A DNA stretch of 64,000 nt, taken from an uncultured Kordiimonas sp. GTDB lineage: Bacteria; Pseudomonadota; Alphaproteobacteria; Sphingomonadales; Kordiimonadaceae. Within the stretch, counting starts at the first letter, position 1, and each line of letters starts with the position of its first letter. The stretch lies in assembly GCA_947492375.1 (NCBI GenBank), contig CANLMI010000002.1, positions 1,179,529-1,243,528 of the forward strand, written 5' to 3'. The notes under the pieces were generated by a model. The model was not told the origin of the DNA, searched no databases, and worked only from the letters and a program-made list of their open reading frames with translations. This document shows positions 9,329 to 19,605 of the stretch, in pieces. A program made the position numbers and the translations under genes.

Positions 9329-9349
9329 TATGAAAGTAATAGTAACTAA

Positions 9350-10978
9350 TTAGGCTACTCGCTCAGATATTGCGCGCCCGAATGGTACCAGAACTGTATC
9401 CTGACCATTAGATAATGCTTCTGGATAATCGGCTGTGTAGTGAAGACCGCGTGATTCCTTACGTATTAAAGCAGATCTAACGATTAGGTCAGCAACGGTT
9501 AACAGATTGCGCATTTCGAGCAAATTAGGGGTAACCCTGAAATTTCCATAGTATTCCTGAATTTCCGCATTCAGTAAGTCTACCCGGCGTTTAGCGCGTT
9601 CTAACCGTTTATCAGTGCGCACAATTCCTACATAATCCCACATAAACTGACGTAGTTCTTTCCAGTTGTGGCTGACGACAACCTCTTCATCGGAATCGGT
9701 TACCTGGCTGTCATCCCAGTTTTGGGCTATTGCGGCAGGCGGCAGGTCTTCGATAGTTTCAAGGATATCTTCTGCGGCAGCACGGCCAAATACCAAACAT
9801 TCCAGCAAGCTGTTTGAAGCCATACGATTGGCACCGTGCAGGCCAGTATGCGCACATTCACCAATAGCATAAAGTCCATTGAGGTCTGTTCGAGCCTTTA
9901 GGTCTACCTGTATACCACCGCATGTATAATGTGCTGCTGGCACAACAGGGATAGGCTGTGTGGTAATATCAATACCCAATTTTAAGCAGTGACGGTAAAT
10001 GTTTGGAAAGTGAGAGATAATAAAATCGGCATTTTTATGGGTAATATCGAGCCAGACGCAGTCAACCCCACGGCGCTTCATTTCATTATCGATAGCGCGA
10101 GCAACAATATCACGCGGCGCAAGTTCAGCGCGGTCGTCATATTCAGTCATAAAGCGCGTACCATCTTTGTGGGTAAGGTATGCTCCTTCACCGCGCATTG
10201 CTTCAGTAATCAGGAATGTTTTTGCTTCGGGGTGATATAAGCATGTCGGGTGAAATTGATTAAATTCCATATTGGTAACACGGCATCCAGCCCGCCAGGC
10301 GAGAGCAATTCCATCCCCTGTGCTGGCATCTGGATTAGAGCTGTAAAGATATACTCTGCTTGAGCCGCCAGTTGCGATAATTGTTGCTCGTGCGGAAAAG
10401 GTTTCTACTCGGTTTTTTTTGATATTCAGGGCATATACGCCGTGTGCATGATCATTATAGGACCCTGGCTTGGTTAGGTGTTTATTGGTGATAATATCGA
10501 TAGCGGCATGATGTTCAAAAACATCAATATTGGGCTCTTCCTTGACGCGTTCATTCAGTGTTTTTTGAACAGCCATTCCTGTGGCGTCGGCTGAATGAAT
10601 GATTCGCCGATGGCTATGCCCACCTTCGCGGGTCAGGTGATAATCATAGCCCTCTTCCTTTTGTTGTGAGGCTTTGTCAAAGGCGACGCCCAGGCTAATC
10701 AGGTCATCGATGGCTTCCTTGCCGCGTTCTACAACAAATTGTACGGCGGCTTTGTTACACATACCTGCGCCAGCGATTAAGGTGTCTTCAATATGACTGT
10801 TTAGTGAATCAGTAGCCTCCAGCACAGCAGCGATACCACCTTGTGCCCATTTTGTTGATCCACTATCCATAGCCCCCTTAGATAAAACGGCTATTCTGGC
10901 ATGTTGTGCCATTTTTAGGGCAGCCGTTAGGCCTGCGGCGCCGCTTCCTACTATAACAATATCATATGTACGCCGCAC
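9350..10978 (-). CDS. nadB: L-aspartate oxidase NadB
   Basis: FAD enzyme of 542 residues that oxidises L-aspartate to iminoaspartate, the first step of de novo NAD synthesis. The N-terminus has the dinucleotide-binding motif VGSGAAGL, then STKWAQGGIAA, the REGGHSHRRI active-site segment, and near the C-terminal end of the FAD domain LHGANRMASNSLLE. The C-terminal helical domain typical of the fumarate reductase/aspartate oxidase family follows. Length is normal. Translation starts at a GTG preceded by AGGAG at 8-base spacing. It follows the ABC ATPase gene by 14 bases, so the two are probably co-transcribed. nadA and nadC are not in the window. Confidence 0.97.
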   Translation of the reverse strand: MRRTYDIVIVGSGAAGLTAALKMAQHARIAVLSKGAMDSGSTKWAQGGIAAVLEATDSLNSHIEDTLIAGAGMCNKAAVQFVVERGKEAIDDLISLGVAFDKASQQKEEGYDYHLTREGGHSHRRIIHSADATGMAVQKTLNERVKEEPNIDVFEHHAAIDIITNKHLTKPGSYNDHAHGVYALNIKKNRVETFSARATIIATGGSSRVYLYSSNPDASTGDGIALAWRAGCRVTNMEFNQFHPTCLYHPEAKTFLITEAMRGEGAYLTHKDGTRFMTEYDDRAELAPRDIVARAIDNEMKRRGVDCVWLDITHKNADFIISHFPNIYRHCLKLGIDITTQPIPVVPAAHYTCGGIQVDLKARTDLNGLYAIGECAHTGLHGANRMASNSLLECLVFGRAAAEDILETIEDLPPAAIAQNWDDSQVTDSDEEVVVSHNWKELRQFMWDYVGIVRTDKRLERAKRRVDLLNAEIQEYYGNFRVTPNLLEMRNLLTVADLIVRSALIRKESRGLHYTADYPEALSNGQDTVLVPFGRAISERVA

Positions 10979-10992
10979 CGCCAGTTCTCCTG

Positions 10993-11925
10993 TTATTGAC
11001 TACTGGTAAGTTGTAGGAAAATATCTTCCAGATCAGTTTCGGTAGTAGAAATGTCTGTTATCGTTAATTTTTCATTGTTCACAGCAGTAAGTACCTGAGC
11101 AACATTAGATGATTCTTTCGAAATCTGGATAGACAGTTGATTGGGGGCCTTTAAGTTACATGTGAAAACCTTAAGACCGTCCGGCACTGCATCTAATGTT
11201 TCTGATACCTCGATTAGGATTTCCTTCTCGTCAATTCGCTTTAACAATTGGTCTGTTGGTTCGCATGCAACCACCTCACCGTGGTTTATAATTGCTATTG
11301 TATCACAAAGTTCTTCGGCTTCTTCCAAATAATGAGTTGTCAGTACAATCGTTGTTCCGCGTGAATGCAGTTCACGGACATATTCCCAAAGCTGCTGCCT
11401 AAGCTCGATATCAACGCCGGCTGTGGGCTCATCCAGAATAAGGATTGGTGGTGTATGAACCATTGCTTTGGCAACTAATAAGCGACGTTTCATGCCGCCA
11501 GATAATGTACGTGAATATGCGTCGGCCTTATCATATAAATGGACAGCTTTTAACAGTTCATCTGTTTTGCGTTCGCCTTTAGGTACACCGTACATGCCAG
11601 CTTGTACTTCCAGCATTTCTCGTGGTGTAAAGAAAGCATCAAACATCAACTCTTGCGGAACAACACCAATATTTGCGCTGGCGTTACGGGGGTTTTGGTC
11701 AATATCAAAGCCCCATATTGACGCACGACCAGCTGTTTTATTCACGAGGCCAGCAAGAATATTAATTGTTGTTGATTTTCCGGCGCCGTTTGGGCCTAGC
11801 AGGCCAAACATGGACCCTTGTGGTATAGCCAGATCGATGTTATTTAGCGCTAACTTGTCTGGCACACCTTTTTGGCATTTGTAGACCTTTCTAAGGCCGG
11901 ATATTTCGATTGCATATTTGCTCAC
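10993..11925 (-). CDS. ABC transporter ATP-binding protein (ABC-2/DrrA type)
   Basis: 310-residue ATPase with Walker A GPNGAGKST, Q-loop VPQELMF, signature LSGGMKRRL, Walker B LILDEPTAGVD and the switch histidine in LTTHYLEEAEELCD. The C-terminal 80 residues form the extra domain seen in DrrA/CcmA-like ATPases that drive ABC-2 permeases exporting drugs, lipids or polysaccharides. No permease gene lies next to it; the following gene is nadB after 14 bases. The partner must therefore be encoded elsewhere, and the substrate cannot be named. Confidence 0.92.
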   Translation of the reverse strand: MSKYAIEISGLRKVYKCQKGVPDKLALNNIDLAIPQGSMFGLLGPNGAGKSTTINILAGLVNKTAGRASIWGFDIDQNPRNASANIGVVPQELMFDAFFTPREMLEVQAGMYGVPKGERKTDELLKAVHLYDKADAYSRTLSGGMKRRLLVAKAMVHTPPILILDEPTAGVDIELRQQLWEYVRELHSRGTTIVLTTHYLEEAEELCDTIAIINHGEVVACEPTDQLLKRIDEKEILIEVSETLDAVPDGLKVFTCNLKAPNQLSIQISKESSNVAQVLTAVNNEKLTITDISTTETDLEDIFLQLTSSQ

Positions 11926-12054
11926 ATATTATCCTTTCATGCGCATTTAAGGAACGGGTAACACTTCCGGTTACAGAAAGTCAAATCGTGCTGCTTGTGG
12001 TAGTCGAGAGCCTCGGCTATATAAGGAACAATCTATTATTTGTGAGGAAAAGCA

Positions 12055-12240
12055 ATGTCTGTTGAAGCACCAGAAATTTTACGTGTGAACACCAAAAAAG
12101 TCGCTTGTGATGGTGATGAAGGGGCGCTTGGTCATCCACGTGTTTATTTAACTATGGACCAAGAAGGGAAGGTTGAGTGCGGTTATTGTGATCGGTTATT
12201 TATACTTATAGGTAGTGCGGCTGATAAAGCTCTCAACTAA
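12055..12240 (+). CDS. zf-CHCC zinc-finger protein (NDUFS6-like)
   Basis: A 61-residue protein with the CHCC zinc-finger pattern: Cys in KKVACDG, His in GHPRVYL and a closing CGYC followed by DRLF. Bacterial members are widespread in alphaproteobacteria and match the C-terminal domain of the mitochondrial complex I subunit NDUFS6, although their own function is not settled. The gene is followed after 48 bases by polA on the same strand. A GAGGAAAA ribosome-binding site precedes the start. Confidence 0.92.
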   Translation: MSVEAPEILRVNTKKVACDGDEGALGHPRVYLTMDQEGKVECGYCDRLFILIGSAADKALN

Positions 12241-12288
12241 TCTGAAAACCCTCTGGGCCAATATCAATAGAAACTCGAAGGAATCCTC

Positions 12289-15066
12289 ATGTCTGAATCT
12301 GATTCGGCGGCGCCGCACCTATATTTAATCGATGGATCAGGCTATATCTTTCGCGCATACCACGCTCTACCACCGATGTCGCGCGGTGATGGGACACCCG
12401 TGAATGCGGTTTATGGTTTCTCAAATATGTTGTTCAAGTTGCTGCAAGACCTTGCCGACACTGATAAGCCGACGCATTTAGCCGTTATATTTGATACAGC
12501 GCGCAAGACCTTTCGCAATGACTTTTATCCTGAATATAAAGCGCACCGACCACCTGCACCAGAGGACCTTGTTCCTCAGTTTTCCCTGATCAGGGATGCG
12601 GTGAGAGCGTTTGGGTTACCTTCAATTGAAATGGATGGGTATGAGGCCGATGACCTGATCGCAACTTATGCAAGGCAGGCAAGTGAGAAAAACTGGCAGG
12701 TCACGATTGTAAGTTCTGATAAAGACCTTATGCAGCTTGTCGACGACAAAACTAACATGTTTGATTCCATGAAAAACCGCCGTATAGGGCCAGACGGTGT
12801 TTTTGAAAAATTTGGTGTGGGCCCCGAGCGTGTTGTTGATGTGCAATCACTTGCGGGTGATAGTGTTGATAATGTGCCTGGCGTTCCCGGAATCGGGATT
12901 AAGACTGCGGCTCAGTTAATTAATGAATACGGCGATCTTGATAGCCTCTTGGAACGTGCGCATGAGATTAAGCAACCAAAGCGTCGGGAAAACCTGATAG
13001 AACATGCGGATATGGCCCGCATCAGCCGTGACCTTGTTCGATTAGCACAAGATGCACCAGTATCTGTTGCATTGGATGAAATGGGATTAAAAGACCCAAA
13101 CACTTCTGACTTGATTGCTTTTGTTGAGGAGCAGCAATTCAGATCATTGAAGGTAAAACTTGTTCATCATTATAATGTTGTTTTGGATGAACCTGACCCG
13201 GTGAGTGAAGCGGTAGAAGTCAAAGAGCGCAAATATGAATGTGTAACAGATATAGATTTGCTAAATCGCTGGATTGAGGATGCTTATAAGGCGGGGCAGG
13301 TAACAGTTGATACAGAAACAACAGGGCTTGATGCAACAGCGGCTGATCTTGTTGGGGTATGTTTATCGATAAAGCCGGGCCATGCTTGTTATATCCCTGT
13401 GGGGCATACGGGTGACGGCGATGGATTGTTGGCAGAACGGCCAGATCAACTAGACAAAGATGTTGTCATTCAAGCCTTGAAGCCTCTGTTTGAAGATCCC
13501 AGTGTTCTTAAAATAGGCCAAAACCTCAAATATGATATGTCAATCTTGGCTCGCGTGGGTATTGAGTTGTCACCTATAGAAGACACTATGTTGATGTCTT
13601 ACGCACTTGATGCAGGTAATCACGGACACGGCATGGATGAACTTTCAGGAATTCATCTGGATATTACACCAATTGCTTTCAAAGACATTGCAGGTACGGG
13701 CAAAAATCAACTTACTTTTGATAAAATAGCTCTGGACCGAGCAACTGAATATGCCGCGGAAGATGCGGATTTGACTGGGCGTTTGGCTCGTGTTTTAAAG
13801 CCAAGGTTGGCGAGTGAGCGCGCGACAACTGTCTATGAAACACTGGAGCGCCCACTCGCTCCTATTCTTTCTCAGATGGAGCGTAACGGCATTAAGGTAG
13901 ATGTTGGTATCTTGCAAAAACTCTCAAACGAGTTTGCTTCGGGTATTGCACGGTTAGATAAGGAAATTCAGGACCTTGCTGGGCGGCCGTTTAATGTTGC
14001 GTCTCCGAAACAGTTAGGTGAAATCCTTTTTGAAGACCTTGAGTTAAAAGGTGGGAAAAAATCCAGTAAAACAGGTGCATGGACAACAAATGTAGATGTG
14101 CTCGAGAAGTTAGCAGCGGAAGGGCATGAACTGCCGAAAAAGGTAATCGAATTCCGCCAGTTTTCCAAGCTGAAGAGTACATATACAGATGCTCTGGTTG
14201 GTCAAGTCAATGTCAATACGGGCCGTGTTCATACAAGCTATCATATGGCGTCTACATCTACCGGACGTTTGTCATCGAATGACCCAAACTTACAAAATAT
14301 TCCTATTCGAACAGAGGAAGGCCGAAAAATAAGACGCGCTTTTATCTCTGAAGCGGGTAATACACTGATCGCAGCAGATTATAGCCAGATTGAACTTCGT
14401 GTTCTCGCTCACATGGCCGAAATTGATGCGCTTAAGGACGCATTTGCGAATGGTATTGATATTCACGCGATGACAGCGAGCGAAGTATTTGGTGTTCCAA
14501 TTGAAGGTATGGACCCAATAATACGCCGTCAGGCCAAAGCCATTAACTTTGGAATTATCTATGGTATTTCTGCATTTGGCCTTGCCCGTCAGTTGGATAT
14601 AGGCCGTAAAGAAGCACAAAATTATATTGATGCATATTTTGAGCGGTTCCCCGGTATCAGGGCTTATATGGACAGAACCATAGAGTTCGCAAAAGAACAT
14701 GGCTATGTTGAAACATTATTTGGCCGTAAATGCCATATGCGTAGCATCAAAGATAAAAATCCAATGAAGCGTTCATTTGGAGAACGCGCGGCCATTAATG
14801 CACCTATACAGGGAACAGCAGCTGATATTATCCGCCGTGCCATGATTAAAATGCCACAGGTTTTGGCTGATAATGAATTGGATAATATGCATATGTTACT
14901 GCAAGTACATGATGAATTGGTGTTTGAGGTACAGGATGAGTTTGTTGAAAAAGCTATCCCGGTTATCCGTAACTGTATGGAAGAAGCATGTAGTCCGGCA
15001 CTTGAACTTAGTGTTCCATTGATTGTCGATTGTGGTACAGGCAAAAACTGGGACGATGCTCACTAA
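12289..15066 (+). CDS. polA: DNA polymerase I
   Basis: 925-residue repair and Okazaki-fragment polymerase. The first 290 residues are the 5'-3' exonuclease, with EADDLIATYA and the GIGIKTAAQL helix-hairpin-helix. The 3'-5' proofreading domain is complete, with DTETTGL starting near residue 341, so this is not a proofreading-deficient form. The polymerase domain shows motif A DYSQIELR at about 697, motif B RRQAKAINFGIIYG and motif C VHDE at 873-876. AAGGAA precedes the ATG. It ends convergently with the phosphate transporter gene 20 bases away. Confidence 0.98.
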   Translation: MSESDSAAPHLYLIDGSGYIFRAYHALPPMSRGDGTPVNAVYGFSNMLFKLLQDLADTDKPTHLAVIFDTARKTFRNDFYPEYKAHRPPAPEDLVPQFSLIRDAVRAFGLPSIEMDGYEADDLIATYARQASEKNWQVTIVSSDKDLMQLVDDKTNMFDSMKNRRIGPDGVFEKFGVGPERVVDVQSLAGDSVDNVPGVPGIGIKTAAQLINEYGDLDSLLERAHEIKQPKRRENLIEHADMARISRDLVRLAQDAPVSVALDEMGLKDPNTSDLIAFVEEQQFRSLKVKLVHHYNVVLDEPDPVSEAVEVKERKYECVTDIDLLNRWIEDAYKAGQVTVDTETTGLDATAADLVGVCLSIKPGHACYIPVGHTGDGDGLLAERPDQLDKDVVIQALKPLFEDPSVLKIGQNLKYDMSILARVGIELSPIEDTMLMSYALDAGNHGHGMDELSGIHLDITPIAFKDIAGTGKNQLTFDKIALDRATEYAAEDADLTGRLARVLKPRLASERATTVYETLERPLAPILSQMERNGIKVDVGILQKLSNEFASGIARLDKEIQDLAGRPFNVASPKQLGEILFEDLELKGGKKSSKTGAWTTNVDVLEKLAAEGHELPKKVIEFRQFSKLKSTYTDALVGQVNVNTGRVHTSYHMASTSTGRLSSNDPNLQNIPIRTEEGRKIRRAFISEAGNTLIAADYSQIELRVLAHMAEIDALKDAFANGIDIHAMTASEVFGVPIEGMDPIIRRQAKAINFGIIYGISAFGLARQLDIGRKEAQNYIDAYFERFPGIRAYMDRTIEFAKEHGYVETLFGRKCHMRSIKDKNPMKRSFGERAAINAPIQGTAADIIRRAMIKMPQVLADNELDNMHMLLQVHDELVFEVQDEFVEKAIPVIRNCMEEACSPALELSVPLIVDCGTGKNWDDAH

Positions 15067-15086
15067 GGTGTAAACGGGTGATTTTA

Positions 15087-16544
15087 TCAAAGGCCGTTAA
15101 AAATCGTAAACACAATAGCAGATAAAAGGCCAGAAGCTGGAACGGTAATAACCCATGCTGCTATGATGGTTAGAAACGCTTGACGGCGAACAAGCCTGCG
15201 CCTTGCTATTGCTGGCAGACTGCCAGGGTCTTCAGGGAAACGTTGTTTCCTTCTGGTTTCATTGGATTTGTGTGTCAAATATTCGCGTAAAAAGCCCACA
15301 CCGAAAACACCGCCGACTGCAATATGTGTCGAAGAGACAGGTTGCCCGAGCCAGCTTGCCGCAATGACAGTTATAGCTGCGCTGAGTGCAACGCAAAACG
15401 CGCGTGCTTGATTAAGCTTGGTGATTTGACTGCCTACTGTTTTGATTAGTTTTGGACCAAATAGCATCAACCCAATTGAAATACCGATGGCGCCTATAAT
15501 CATTACCCACAGCGGAAGAGCAATTTTGCCTTCAGAGATGCCATTTTCACTGGCAACGCTAACGATTGCGGCAAGGGGGCCAACTGCATTGGCAACATCA
15601 TTGGCACCATGCGCAAATGATAAGAGAGCAGCAGAGCAAATCAGTGGAATGGTGAATAGCTTCGCGACAGCTTGTTTGCTATTTCCAAGCTTTTGAGATG
15701 CTTTAAACACAAATGGTTTTGTCAAAAGCCAGAATAAGAAGCCGAAAACAATACCTATTCCAATAACCGAAATCAGGTCCAGTTTAATAACTTTAGAAAC
15801 TCCCTTGATCCCAAGGTACATGCTAAAGGCTGCTGCCATAATGCCAACGAGAACAGGAACCCATTTATTGGAAGCTGCAATTCTATCGTCTGCGTAAAGA
15901 ATTTTTTTATGGATAAAAAATAAGAACCCTGCCGCGATGAGGCCGCCCATAATGGGGGAGATAACCCAACTGCCGGTTATGGCAAAAAGGCCGGGCCAAT
16001 TTACACTTGATGTTCCCGCTGCTGTAATACCGGCGCCCACAATACCGCCCACAACCGAGTGTGTTGTTGAAACAGGGGCACCAAGCCATGTGGCCAGGTT
16101 TAGCCATAATGCTGCAGATAATAGAGCAGACATCATAACCCATATGAATGTGTTGGCATCGGTTATTGTTGATGGGTCAATAATACCCTTGCGTATGGTG
16201 GATACAACATCACCGCCTGCGATTAACGCACCTGCTGCTTCAAAGGTGGCAGCAATTATGAGCGCGCCAAACATCGTCAGGGCTTTCGAGCCAACAGCAG
16301 GGCCGATATTGTTGGCAACATCATTCGCGCCGATATTCATGGCCATGTAAGCACCGATGACAGCCGCGACAACGACGTACATATTAACGGGTGCACCGCT
16401 TTGGGCGATATATGTGTAAAGAAAAACAGCGATCATAAACACAAAAGCGATACCAAGGTTGGTATAGGTTTTGTTGTTGCCGACTAGCCCATCAGAAAAT
16501 TTAGTGATTTTCTTTAAATCGCCATCAACTTTATGCTTTTGCAT
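15087..16544 (-). CDS. PiT-family inorganic phosphate transporter
   Basis: Inner-membrane low-affinity phosphate permease of about 485 residues. Both halves of the inverted repeat typical of PiT are present: GANDVANNIGP in the first and HGANDVANAVGP in the second, each followed by GAPVSTTHS or GQPVSSTHI motifs, and there are about ten to twelve hydrophobic segments. The start is placed at the ATG at 16544, preceded by GGGAAG; the frame could be extended 26 codons to a TTG at 16622, but that codon has no convincing ribosome-binding site. No PhoU-like partner gene is adjacent. The transported ion is taken from the family and could be phosphate with a divalent metal. Confidence 0.93.
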   Translation of the reverse strand: MQKHKVDGDLKKITKFSDGLVGNNKTYTNLGIAFVFMIAVFLYTYIAQSGAPVNMYVVVAAVIGAYMAMNIGANDVANNIGPAVGSKALTMFGALIIAATFEAAGALIAGGDVVSTIRKGIIDPSTITDANTFIWVMMSALLSAALWLNLATWLGAPVSTTHSVVGGIVGAGITAAGTSSVNWPGLFAITGSWVISPIMGGLIAAGFLFFIHKKILYADDRIAASNKWVPVLVGIMAAAFSMYLGIKGVSKVIKLDLISVIGIGIVFGFLFWLLTKPFVFKASQKLGNSKQAVAKLFTIPLICSAALLSFAHGANDVANAVGPLAAIVSVASENGISEGKIALPLWVMIIGAIGISIGLMLFGPKLIKTVGSQITKLNQARAFCVALSAAITVIAASWLGQPVSSTHIAVGGVFGVGFLREYLTHKSNETRRKQRFPEDPGSLPAIARRRLVRRQAFLTIIAAWVITVPASGLLSAIVFTIFNGL

Positions 16545-16731
16545 ACGCAATGTCTTCCCAGCAAGTTTCACACATTTAGTAAATGTATGTTTGTCAGTAC
16601 TTAAATATACGTTGCGTAGCAATAGCCGTTTTTATGAAAAGAGCGAAGTATAATTCACATCTGTCATAAAAATGTAATTTATCACTTAAGGTCATTTTGA
16701 ACGGGATAATGTGTAGGAATATTTCGGGTAT

Positions 16732-16758
16732 AAAAAAACGGGGCAAAGCCCCGTTTTT
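16732..16758 (-). terminator. Terminator of the first TonB-dependent receptor gene
   Basis: AACGGGGC pairs with GCCCCGTT around AAA, and on the minus strand a run of seven T follows. It lies 22 bases after the receptor stop. A five-T run on the other side means it may also work from the plus strand. Confidence 0.88.
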
Positions 16759-16779
16759 ATTGAGTATGGTTATTAAGGC

Positions 16780-19266
16780 TTAGTATTTAAAGCGCAGAGT
16801 TACACCATAAGTTTGTGGATCACCCGGATAGGCGTTAATTGCTCCGCCACCAAGTGTCGCATCAAAAGATCCTTGGATAAAATCTTCGTCAAACAGGTTT
16901 CTTGCCCAAAACTGCAACTGCCACTGGCCATCAGCAGCACCAATGCCGGCTGACGCACCAACAAGTGCGAAAGATTCTTGAACCTGATTCGGGTCAAGAC
17001 TGGTTTGCAAAAAGACATCAGATGTATAGCTAAGTTCGCCGCGAACAAACACTTCCAGATCATCAGTGATAGCGGTTGTGTATGTTGCGGTGGTTACACC
17101 TGCAAATGTTGCTGCACCAGATTGGCGTTGCCCGGCAAGGTCTTGCACCAGAACTGTTGTCCCGGGAAGGAATGAGCAACCTGGAGGTGGGTTGTTAGAT
17201 GTTGGGCAAGGGCCATTTGGAAACTCACCGTAATCGCTATCGAACAACCATGTAAAGCCAGCTGTAAATTGGAAGTTTTGATTAGGCTGATATACGCCTT
17301 CAAATTCGAGGCCACGAATATCAATGGAACCTGCGTTATCCGGCACAAATGCTGTACCTGTGAAAATATTTGCCTGGAAGTCTTCGACTTCCTGATCGAA
17401 AAGTGCCAGATCAATACTTAATGTATTTTCAAAAGCACGTGCTTTGAAACCTAATTCCCAAGCGGTCGCAGTTTCAGGGTCAAAGGTAAAGTCGCCAACA
17501 CGAGCCGCGGACGAATCAAGAGCAAAACCGCCAGCTTTGTAACCGCGCGACCAACTGGCATATACATTGATTTCGTCAGAAACATCATAACTGATGATAA
17601 CATTACCTGTTATGTCGTCGTCATTAAATTCTTCGCCAATCAAGTTAGGTGCAGGTGGAAAGAACTGAAAGCCTGCAAGGCCGAGAAGCGGGTTGACCGC
17701 TGGATCACCAGATGCTGCAACAGCACCGGAAATAGCTGGATTTTGCTGATCAGCAGGCAATGCCGCATTTTGTTGAATTAGGCCTAATGCCTGTGCAGGT
17801 GTAATTTGAAGAGCTGGTGCAAGGCCAAGAGCAGCACCAACTTCAATTAGGTTAAGAGCAGAGAATGGATCATCGATTATGATGTCAGTGTCGAGGTCTT
17901 TACTGTCATCTGTATAACGGATACCACCTGTTAGTGTCAGGCGGTCTGTAATGTGCCAATCAATCTGCGCAAACAAACCATATGTTTCATTGTCTTGATT
18001 AAAGAGGCTTTGTTGTTGCCCTGAGCCTGTTGCTAATAAACTGCCTGGTGTAAAGCCAAACGCGCCTTCGATTAATGTAATTGCGCCGCTGGATACACCA
18101 TCAATGAATGGACGTAAAAACGGGCCTTGAACCGTGCGATTGTTCGTGAATAGATCCTGATTAAAATAGTATGCGCCAAACTGCCAATCAATCGTATCGC
18201 CGCTTGTTGAAGCAAAACGAATTTCTTGGGTGAAGGTATCATACCCTTGATCTAATGTACGTTGACCATTGAGTGGGATATCTGTGAAATCAGCATCAAA
18301 ATTTTGGAAGTCACGTAATTCACGGTAAGCTGTGATCGAAGTGAACGCAAAATTTTCAAATTCCCATTCCAGTGTTCCCGAGAAACCATAGGCTTCAACT
18401 TCTGCAAATATATCGCCGTCAATTGCTGTTTGGCCACTATTGGGATCAGCAGGTGTGAAGACTGTTGCTCCCAAACTTTGAAGTACTGCTGCTTGAGCAT
18501 CTGGTATTAGAGAGAATGGTGCTGCACAACATTCTTCGTCGACGTTATTATAATCTGCTATCAAGCGGAAAGAGACATCGTCACTAGGTGTGTAGTATAA
18601 TTGACCACGGAAACCGTATCTGTCTCTGTCGTTCAAATCCCTACCATCAGTATTTTCAACAAAGCCATCTCGTCTGTTGAGATTGGCGTCAAAGCGAACT
18701 GCTAATGTATCTTCAACAAGCGGACCTGAGACACCGGCCTTGAAAATACGTGCATCCAAGTTGCCGTATGTTGCTTCGCCTTCAAATTCCCATTCATCCG
18801 TATTTGGCCGTTTCGTGACGAAGTTGATAACACCAGCCGTGGTGTTTTTACCAAACAGTGTTGATTGAGGGCCGCGAAGAACTTCAACACGTTCCAAGCC
18901 TAGGAAGTCATTAATTGATGCGCCATTACGTGCCCTGTAAACGCCATCAACAAAAACGCCAACAGCAGGCTCAATACCAAAATTGAAAGTAGATGAACCA
19001 ATTGAGCGAATGGCAAAACTAGTATTTGTTGACGATGCGAAGGACGATACCTGAAGTGAAGGTACAAGCGTTTGAATATCTCTAATATCTCTTGCTTGCG
19101 CGCGTTCAATGGTTTCAGCGCCAACAGCTGATACCGCAATGGGGGTATCCAATAGTGTGCTTTCACGTTTTTGGGCTGTAATTACAATTTCTTCGATTTG
19201 TGCCATCGCAGGCGCAGAGACCATTAATGCGGTCAAAGCGGTACCCGCTAATAAGGTAGCTTTCAT
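16780..19266 (-). CDS. TonB-dependent outer-membrane receptor
   Basis: 828-residue receptor with a clear signal peptide cleaved after APAMA. The TonB box region reads EEIVITAQKRE, followed by the plug domain (TPIAVSAVG, LVPSLQV, then RVEVLRGPQSTLFGKNTTAGVINFVTKRP) and a 22-strand beta-barrel ending in the aromatic C-terminal LRFKY. This is the subclass common in marine alphaproteobacteria and sphingomonads, in which ligands range from siderophores to plant or polymer breakdown products. No hydrolase, iron regulator or inner-membrane transporter lies next to it, so the substrate cannot be deduced. It is transcribed alone between its own terminator and a 340-base upstream region. Confidence 0.95.
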   Translation of the reverse strand: MKATLLAGTALTALMVSAPAMAQIEEIVITAQKRESTLLDTPIAVSAVGAETIERAQARDIRDIQTLVPSLQVSSFASSTNTSFAIRSIGSSTFNFGIEPAVGVFVDGVYRARNGASINDFLGLERVEVLRGPQSTLFGKNTTAGVINFVTKRPNTDEWEFEGEATYGNLDARIFKAGVSGPLVEDTLAVRFDANLNRRDGFVENTDGRDLNDRDRYGFRGQLYYTPSDDVSFRLIADYNNVDEECCAAPFSLIPDAQAAVLQSLGATVFTPADPNSGQTAIDGDIFAEVEAYGFSGTLEWEFENFAFTSITAYRELRDFQNFDADFTDIPLNGQRTLDQGYDTFTQEIRFASTSGDTIDWQFGAYYFNQDLFTNNRTVQGPFLRPFIDGVSSGAITLIEGAFGFTPGSLLATGSGQQQSLFNQDNETYGLFAQIDWHITDRLTLTGGIRYTDDSKDLDTDIIIDDPFSALNLIEVGAALGLAPALQITPAQALGLIQQNAALPADQQNPAISGAVAASGDPAVNPLLGLAGFQFFPPAPNLIGEEFNDDDITGNVIISYDVSDEINVYASWSRGYKAGGFALDSSAARVGDFTFDPETATAWELGFKARAFENTLSIDLALFDQEVEDFQANIFTGTAFVPDNAGSIDIRGLEFEGVYQPNQNFQFTAGFTWLFDSDYGEFPNGPCPTSNNPPPGCSFLPGTTVLVQDLAGQRQSGAATFAGVTTATYTTAITDDLEVFVRGELSYTSDVFLQTSLDPNQVQESFALVGASAGIGAADGQWQLQFWARNLFDEDFIQGSFDATLGGGAINAYPGDPQTYGVTLRFKY

Positions 19267-19543
19267 GTTTCTCTCCCTAGATCAGTATTGTTGATCTTAT
19301 AACTCTCCACCTTTACCTTCTCTTGGGAAATCAAAGACGTCAAGGAAATCATTGCTTTACGCAACTGTGTTGATTTGATCTTTTTGGGAGTGTGGTAAAT
19401 TTACGTTACGAAACCTTATGGAAATTTACGATACATATATTTCAGTATTTTTGAGAAAAAATATTGAATATTTTAAAATATAGGCCAATTTCAGCAAGAT
19501 ACTTTGTACACAAAACGTATGTAATGATTCACGATTATGTGTG
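19267..19543 (-). promoter_or_regulatory. Upstream region of the TonB receptor with repeated AAATTTACG
   Basis: The leader of the 16780-19266 receptor. It contains the palindrome GTAAATTTAC at 19395-19404 and a second AAATTTACG at 19422-19430, so the nine-base unit is repeated with a 25-base period, which places both copies on nearly the same face of the helix. This could be an operator pair. No Fur box or cobalamin riboswitch was recognised. Confidence 0.4.
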
Positions 19544-19577
19544 TAAAAGAAAAAGGGAGAGTAAAACTCTCCCTTTT
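19544..19577 (-). terminator. Terminator of the second TonB-dependent receptor gene
   Basis: AAAAGGGAGAGT pairs with ACTCTCCCTTTT around a three-base loop. On the minus strand it is followed by a T-rich tail. It lies about 30 bases after the stop of the 19606-22245 gene. Confidence 0.85.
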
Positions 19578-19605
19578 GATGGTTCAGAATTACATCTGTT
19601 AAAGA

